Shown one piece after another: positions 39,304 to 44,055 of a stretch of DNA of 44,055 nucleotides. Location of the stretch: positions 1 through 44,055 of the forward strand of contig CABUIC010000022.1 in assembly GCA_902491515.1 (NCBI GenBank), in the 5' to 3' direction. Each line of letters begins with the position of its first letter. Position 1 is the first letter of the stretch. This DNA comes from an uncultured Porphyromonadaceae bacterium. GTDB taxonomy: Bacteria; Bacteroidota; Bacteroidia; Bacteroidales; Muribaculaceae. Both the position numbers and the translations under genes were made by a program. The notes below the pieces were generated by a model. It did not search any database and was not told the DNA's origin. It saw only the letters and a program-made list of their open reading frames with translations.

Positions 39304-41160
39304 TTAGTTAATGATTATGGAGTCAGTGGGAAGGTATTCCGAGCGGTCCGTGCGCGAGCCCATGAAGCCGCAGAGTAGCGAGATTATGCCGACTCTGCCG
39401 AGGAACATCGCCGAGCAGAGCACACCCTTCGACACGGCCCCGAGCGCCGGCGTGATGCCCAGCGACGTTCCCACCGTAAATATGGCCGAGACACACTCGA
39501 AGACCACCCCGCGGGCGCTCAGCTCCGGTTCGAGCATCAGGATGGTGAAGGTGTACGCTCCCAGCGAGAGAATGGACAGAATCACCACGGCGTTGGCCCT
39601 CCGCACCGACGAGGTGGCCAGATTCCGGTTGAGCGCGGGGATGCCGCTGTAGCCCGAGACTATCGCACGGAGATTGAGGAGCACCGCCGCGAGGGTATTG
39701 ACCTTGATGCCGCCCGCGAGGCTCTGCGACGCCCCGCCTATCCACATCAGCAGCATCACAAGCACGAGAGTCCCGTTCAGGAAGCCCGCAGGATTGACCG
39801 AGGCGAAGCCCGCCGAGCGCGGCGTCAGGGAATTGAAGATACTCTGGACAATCTTGTCGTATAGGCTCATCCCCGCCAGCGTGTTGTTGTATTCAAGGAT
39901 AAAGAAGGCCACCGCGCCGAAGACGAAGAGGAAAATCGTGGTCCTCATCACCAGGCGCGTGTTGAGGTCGAAGATATGCACCGGTCGGGGCTCGCGCCGG
40001 CCTCCTGGACGCAGACGCCTAAGCCAGAAGGCCGCAAGCTCCTTGAAGTTCACGAGATTCGGGAACCCTATGCCGCCCGCGAAGACAAGAAGCGACGTCA
40101 CAAGGTAAATATTGCCGTTTCCGGCCATAAGCGACGCATTCGACATCCCTTCGGGAATATAGGAAAAACCCGCGTTGCAGAACGCCGAAAGGGAATGGAA
40201 AGCCGCAATCATCAGCCGCCCGGGGGTGTCACCCCCGATTTCGGGAGGCAGCGAGAAGTAGACAAGCACGGCCCCTCCGAGCTCCACGACCAGCGTGAAC
40301 GAAAGGATGTAAAGAAGCGCAGGCACGAGGGCGTTCATGCTCTTCGAGTAGATGAAGTCGCGGAGCATCAGCTGGTTGTAGATCGACCGCCGGCCGCTGA
40401 AGAAAATCGCGAAAAAGCTCGTGAATGTCAGCACTCCGAGTCCTCCGACCTGAACCATCAGCGCAATGACAAGGAGCCCGAGAGGCGTGAAGGTCGATGG
40501 TAGGTCAAGCGGCGTCAGTCCCGTGATGCACACGGCGCTCGTCGACACGAACAGCGAGTCGATATAGCTTATCGGCCCATAGGTGCAGTTGGGGAGCACC
40601 AGCGCCAGCGACCCCGCCAGAATGAAGAAAAAGAAGCTCCCCGCCATCATCAGCGAAGGATTGGTGCGCTTTCCCACGAGCTTCATCACCCCGAAACTCA
40701 GTTCCAGCACCGAATAAGCGCCGAGAACCGAATATATGAAGTAACGGCTGTACAGAACCGTGTCGAGGACCGGAATCAACGGATGCTCGGGTCGCGGATA
40801 AGCCCATGGGAGAAGCGTGACAAGCACCAGTATGTCCGACGCCCATTTCAGCGCGCTGTGCGAGCGCAGCGTCAGGCGCGTGCGGAATATCAGGTTGAAC
40901 AATATCCCCGCCGCGAAAATGCCCTGAGCCGACCGGAGCATCGCGGCTATAAGACGGCGGTCGAAGGCCGTCCGGTCGAAGCCTATGCCGAGTGCGAGAG
41001 CCACCAGAGCCCCCACGGCGACTATCGGCACGAGCACTTCGAATATCCGGGCAACTGCGCCGACGGCATCCTCCCAGCGCCGGGAATAGCCGTAAAGGTC
41101 GAGTCGCAGCTTCCAGCGGCGACGGTTCAGCGCGTCCTTTACCGAATTCAGGGATGCCAT
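39304..41160 (-). CDS. TrkH/KtrB family potassium uptake membrane protein
   Basis: The 618-residue protein has an N-terminal membrane region (spans about 40-150) followed by the four M1-P-M2 repeats of the superfamily of K+ transporters. The four P-loops are visible as VSTSAVCITGL, FHSLSAFCNAGFS, FNSLTPRSAGFA and GGASQSLAGGIK. It takes up K+ (or Na+/K+) across the inner membrane. At 618 residues it is longer than KtrB because of the extra N-terminal spans, a form common in Bacteroidetes. It is 23 nt downstream of the DUF4923 gene and partnered with the gene at 38570. Confidence 0.9.
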   Translation of the reverse strand: MASLNSVKDALNRRRWKLRLDLYGYSRRWEDAVGAVARIFEVLVPIVAVGALVALALGIGFDRTAFDRRLIAAMLRSAQGIFAAGILFNLIFRTRLTLRSHSALKWASDILVLVTLLPWAYPRPEHPLIPVLDTVLYSRYFIYSVLGAYSVLELSFGVMKLVGKRTNPSLMMAGSFFFFILAGSLALVLPNCTYGPISYIDSLFVSTSAVCITGLTPLDLPSTFTPLGLLVIALMVQVGGLGVLTFTSFFAIFFSGRRSIYNQLMLRDFIYSKSMNALVPALLYILSFTLVVELGGAVLVYFSLPPEIGGDTPGRLMIAAFHSLSAFCNAGFSYIPEGMSNASLMAGNGNIYLVTSLLVFAGGIGFPNLVNFKELAAFWLRRLRPGGRREPRPVHIFDLNTRLVMRTTIFLFVFGAVAFFILEYNNTLAGMSLYDKIVQSIFNSLTPRSAGFASVNPAGFLNGTLVLVMLLMWIGGASQSLAGGIKVNTLAAVLLNLRAIVSGYSGIPALNRNLATSSVRRANAVVILSILSLGAYTFTILMLEPELSARGVVFECVSAIFTVGTSLGITPALGAVSKGVLCSAMFLGRVGIISLLCGFMGSRTDRSEYLPTDSIIIN

Positions 41161-41183
41161 CGCCGCAGGCTCTCAGTGTGACA

Positions 41184-41855
41184 TCACTTCTTCCCGGTCA
41201 TCTTGAAGCCGAGATACAGGCCGTCGTACTGCTGAAGAAGAGAATTGAGAGCCGAAAGCGACTGCAACTTGGCCACGGACGATACCGTGTTCAGAACCTG
41301 CATGAGCTTCGTGGCGTTGAATACAATCGTGAGCGTCCGGCCGCTCTTGGTGGCTATGGCCTTGACCGAGCCGAGTTTCACCTTTCCGAAGGCGTTGAAG
41401 GAGAAGACAAGGTTGTTGTCCGCATCCTTGCTCACCGTGCCCTTGAGGCTCAGCTTCTTCACGGTCATTGTGAAGGCGAGCTTCTCGTCAACCGTCAGCG
41501 TCACCCCCGTCAGGCCCGACTTCTGGTAATAGGGCTCGAGCTTCTGCTCAAGAGCCGCCGAAGCCGCCGCGCCGCCGATTTTCTTGAGGGCGTTGTCCGA
41601 GGCGAAGCCCACTGCCGGAGAGCTGTAGCTCCATGTCCCCACAAGGTCCTCCGCGGCGAATTTGTTTGTCGAGGTAAGGCTTCCGACCACCGAGCCTATG
41701 GCTCCGGCCAGACCGCCCTGGGTCGTTCCCGTGGTGCCTGTCGAGTCCGCGGCGCCTCCGAGGCGCGAGAATATATCACTGAGACTTTGAGCCGACACCG
41801 GGGCGCAGAGGGCAGCCAGAGCCAGAATTGCTGTGAAAATGCGTTTCATTGTCAT
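41184..41855 (-). CDS. DUF4923 family secreted protein
   Basis: The 223-residue protein begins with a signal peptide (MKRIFTAILALAALCAPVSA after an extra Met-Thr). Mature sequence has a Gly/Thr-rich segment, then a lipocalin-like region opening with LVGTWSYSSPAVGFASDNAL. Beta strands follow (LAFTMTVKKLSLKGTVSKDA; LVFSFNAFGKVKLGSVKAIA; RTLTIVFNATKLM). It matches the Bacteroidales DUF4923 family, whose role is unknown. A second ATG at 41849 would give a slightly shorter signal peptide. The gene starts 9 nt after the CapD-type gene and is followed by trkH. Confidence 0.8.
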   Translation of the reverse strand: MTMKRIFTAILALAALCAPVSAQSLSDIFSRLGGAADSTGTTGTTQGGLAGAIGSVVGSLTSTNKFAAEDLVGTWSYSSPAVGFASDNALKKIGGAAASAALEQKLEPYYQKSGLTGVTLTVDEKLAFTMTVKKLSLKGTVSKDADNNLVFSFNAFGKVKLGSVKAIATKSGRTLTIVFNATKLMQVLNTVSSVAKLQSLSALNSLLQQYDGLYLGFKMTGKK

Positions 41856-41864
41856 CTTTTGAGT

Positions 41865-43868
41865 TTAGTTTGCGGAAACGAGCTCCGCCGCAATCTCGCT
41901 GACGGTGTTTTCGGAGTCCTTCAGTTCGTTATCAACACGCTCCCATTCCGAATTGTTCGATTTGTATTCCGGCACGATGTGCTTCATCTCTATCACGATA
42001 TCGTGCGCCGGGCCGTCAATGAGAGTCTCCAGACGGTTCAGGTGCTCGACAACCTCGTTGTAGTCGTAGGTCCGCACCTTCGCGATCATTATCTTCTTGT
42101 TGTGTGTCGCTATGGTCTGCTCCTTGTCGTTGAGAAGCTCCTCGAAAAGCTTTTCGCCCGGACGCAGGCCCGTCTCCACAATCTTGATGTCCTCTTCCGG
42201 ACGCAGGCCCGAAAGGCGGATCATGCGCACCGCAAGGTCCCAGATTTTCACGGGTTTGCCCATGTCGAAGACATAGATTTCGCCGCCCTGGCCCATCACG
42301 CCGGCCTCAAGCACCAGATTGCAGGCCTCGGGAATGGTCATGAAGTAGCGGATGATGTTGCGGTGGGTGATTGTCACGGGACCGCCCTCCTCGATCTGCT
42401 TCCGGAAAAGAGGGATGACCGAACCGTTCGACCCCAGCACATTCCCGAATCGGGTGGTGATGAAACGCGTCGTCGGGCCATCAGAGTTCCGCCGCAGCCA
42501 TGTCGAAAGAGACTGTACGTAGATTTCGGCCATGCGCTTGGACGCTCCCATAACGTTTGTGGGATTCACAGCCTTGTCCGTGGAAATCATCACGAACTTC
42601 TCGACTCCGTACTTCACGGCCAGATCGGCCACGTTCTTCGTGCCGAAGACATTCGTGTGAACCGCCTCGGTCGGGTTCCGCTCCATCATCGGTACATGCT
42701 TGTAGGCGGCCGCGTGGAACACGTAGCGCGGATGGTATTTCTTGAACGCCCGCTCCATGCGCGTGGCGTTGGTGACGTCGCCTATGAAGAGATGGATACG
42801 GATGTCCGGGAAGGTCTGCTCCATTTCGAGCTGGAGGTCGTGCATCGGCGTCTCCGCCTGGTCCACGAGCACGATGTCGCGCGCGCAGACCTTGGCCACC
42901 TGACGAACTATCTCTCTGCCGATGGAGCCCGCGGCCCCCGTCACCATCACGGTCTGGCCCTTCAGGAGATTTCCGATTGCAGGATTATCCGTATGGATAG
43001 CCTCGCGCCCCAGAAGGTCCTCGACGTTGATGTTGTGGACATGGCTCGAAAGATTGGGCATAGTTTTTGAATTGAGGTCGAACTCCTCGACCTGATTCAT
43101 CATCAGCAGACGGATGCCGTTGCTCAGGAAAATATCGGCCACGTCGTTGCGCATAAGCTCCATCTGTGTGGAGAGGAACATCAGGGTGTTGCAACGGAAA
43201 AAGCTGAACACGTCCTTTATTGTCGAAGGATCGTACTTGATGACCGGGATTCCGTTCACCTTCACCTCCGACACCTTGCCGTTAAGGCTCAGAAGAGCTA
43301 CAGGCTCATATGTGCCCTCGAACTCGCTCCTCAGTGCCGACGCAAGGAAATAGGAGTTGATTGAAGAGCCGAGTACAATCACGCGCTTGCGCGAATTTTT
43401 CGACCCAGAAAGATAGAGGTAAAGGTACTTCACCCCTATGCGGAGCATGAACATCATCGAGAACACCATCACAGCAGTGATGAAAATATTCCACGACGAG
43501 AAGTACGGAACGCCGATTGCAAGATAAGTCCCGGCCGAAGCCACAACCTGGATAAAAGTAGCCGAAGCTACCATCAGGAAAATGCGGTAAGTGTCCTCCA
43601 TCACCGAAAGTCGCAGAATCGAGCGGCTTGCACCCGAAATGTAGAGCAAAAGGGAATAAAGAAGACCGACAAAGACCCCCTTTATCTGCGGCTCGAAAAA
43701 TCGGTTGCCATGATAGTCCGTCGTCCAACTAAGCGAGTAGACAAGGAGACAGGACAATGCGATAATCGACAAATCTGCCAGCAGCACCATCCAACGCGGA
43801 CAGGGCGTTTCGATGAAACTCCTGACGAGGCGTGATTTTGTGATAAACTGTTTAAAACTATAACCCAT
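41865..43868 (-). CDS. CapD/PglF-type membrane nucleotide-sugar 4,6-dehydratase
   Basis: The 667-residue protein has four or five N-terminal membrane spans (for example WMVLLADLSIIALSCLLVYS; WNIFITAVMVFSMMFML), a CoA_binding_3-like segment (RKRVIVLGSSINSYFLA), and a C-terminal SDR domain. The latter has VMVTGAAGSIGREIVRQV, HAAAYKHVPMME and the active-site segment STDKAVNPTNVMGASKRMAE. This layout matches the WbpM/FlmA/PglF family, which dehydrates UDP-GlcNAc (or a similar nucleotide sugar) to the 4-keto-6-deoxy form for capsule, O-antigen or protein glycans. I start at the ATG at 43868; a TTG seven codons upstream is less likely. It heads a four-gene minus-strand run. Confidence 0.9.
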   Translation of the reverse strand: MGYSFKQFITKSRLVRSFIETPCPRWMVLLADLSIIALSCLLVYSLSWTTDYHGNRFFEPQIKGVFVGLLYSLLLYISGASRSILRLSVMEDTYRIFLMVASATFIQVVASAGTYLAIGVPYFSSWNIFITAVMVFSMMFMLRIGVKYLYLYLSGSKNSRKRVIVLGSSINSYFLASALRSEFEGTYEPVALLSLNGKVSEVKVNGIPVIKYDPSTIKDVFSFFRCNTLMFLSTQMELMRNDVADIFLSNGIRLLMMNQVEEFDLNSKTMPNLSSHVHNINVEDLLGREAIHTDNPAIGNLLKGQTVMVTGAAGSIGREIVRQVAKVCARDIVLVDQAETPMHDLQLEMEQTFPDIRIHLFIGDVTNATRMERAFKKYHPRYVFHAAAYKHVPMMERNPTEAVHTNVFGTKNVADLAVKYGVEKFVMISTDKAVNPTNVMGASKRMAEIYVQSLSTWLRRNSDGPTTRFITTRFGNVLGSNGSVIPLFRKQIEEGGPVTITHRNIIRYFMTIPEACNLVLEAGVMGQGGEIYVFDMGKPVKIWDLAVRMIRLSGLRPEEDIKIVETGLRPGEKLFEELLNDKEQTIATHNKKIMIAKVRTYDYNEVVEHLNRLETLIDGPAHDIVIEMKHIVPEYKSNNSEWERVDNELKDSENTVSEIAAELVSAN

Positions 43869-43936
43869 TGCAGATTTAAGAAAAATCAATTCGCGTATAA
43901 AAACAATTGCAGGATATTATATCTGTGTAGTGGGTG

Positions 43937-43968
43937 CAAAAATACAAAATAAACCACAATATTACAAA
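43937..43968 (-). promoter_or_regulatory. Promoter of the CapD-DUF4923-TrkH-TrkA run
   Basis: Read on the minus strand: TTTG (43968-43965), a 20-nt spacer and TATTTTTG (43944-43937). This fits the Bacteroidetes consensus. The leader to the ATG at 43868 is about 62 nt. Confidence 0.75.
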
Positions 43969-44021
43969 TATTTAAAACCCAAAAAACGATATCCCGGCTC
44001 CGGTCCCTCAATTATCCGCAC

Positions 44022-44055
44022 GGCGGTTCAGTGCCCCGTCACCCATCCGGAGGGC
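44022..44055. repeat. 34-bp repeat at the right edge of the window
   Basis: Starts GGCGGTTCAGTGCCCCGTCA and ends CATCCGGAGGGC, closely matching 38517-38550. It may continue beyond the window. Confidence 0.6.

Noticed and set aside
40992..43070. Plus-strand open frame of 692 codons opposite the TrkH and CapD-type genes
   Set aside because: It spans two real minus-strand genes and their gap, is rich in Arg/His/Leu, and shows no domain. It is a shadow of codon bias.

Overview
The window looks like a piece of a GC-rich Bacteroidales chromosome, most likely a gut Muribaculaceae-type organism. The order-level call rests on several points: promoters match the Bacteroidetes pattern (TTTG, about 19-21 nt, TAnnTTTG); large secreted proteins end in short C-terminal modules with Y-x-NLQGI-type motifs resembling Por/T9SS type A sorting domains; and a DUF6377-type regulator, a DUF4923 protein, DUF1573, and VorB-type 2-oxoacid:ferredoxin oxidoreductase genes are present. 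The family-level call is inference from composition and protein style. I found no rRNA, tRNA or CRISPR array.

Layout. 1-3961: two secreted beta-sandwich proteins. 4095-5093: an AT-richer RhuM-family gene, followed by a 121-bp MITE-like element. 5341-6993: a DJ-1/PfpI protein divergent from an ApbE flavinyltransferase lipoprotein. 7094-10199: a tight wecC-wecG-wecB operon for making and transferring ManNAcA. 10367-14570: a five-gene minus-strand block with a phage major-capsid-like protein, a portal-like protein and three unrecognised small proteins, with no terminase, tail, lysis or integrase gene nearby. 14823-17234: DUF1573 protein, MTA/SAH nucleosidase and an AlbA_2/winged-helix protein. 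17347-25787: secreted alpha-amylase with two CBM26-like modules, a duplicated leucine-rich-repeat protein and another multi-domain secreted protein. 25876-30968 (minus): GH31 alpha-glucosidase, riboflavin synthase, a membrane-spanning TPR/HTH regulator, and a small lipoprotein gene interrupted by an in-frame TAG. 31162-34150: a Cys-rich secreted peptide and a four-subunit 2-oxoacid:ferredoxin oxidoreductase. 34259-38337: rbfA, a LolC/E-like permease, a radical SAM protein, panB and an acyl-ACP thioesterase. 38570-43868 (minus): a four-gene run with a CapD/PglF-type sugar dehydratase, a DUF4923 protein and the TrkH/TrkA potassium uptake pair.

How the genes fit together. The GH13 and GH31 enzymes point to use of starch-like glucans outside the cytoplasm. 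The 2-oxoacid:ferredoxin oxidoreductase fits anaerobic amino-acid or branched-chain keto-acid metabolism. The wec cassette and the CapD-type enzyme supply N-acetylated sugars for surface glycans.

The parts most worth a second look are the isolated capsid-portal block with its own internal promoter, the MITE-like element with at least two near-complete copies plus a related palindromic module inside the capsid block, the 9-bp tandem array touching the stop codon of the last capsid-block gene, and the TAG-interrupted lipoprotein.
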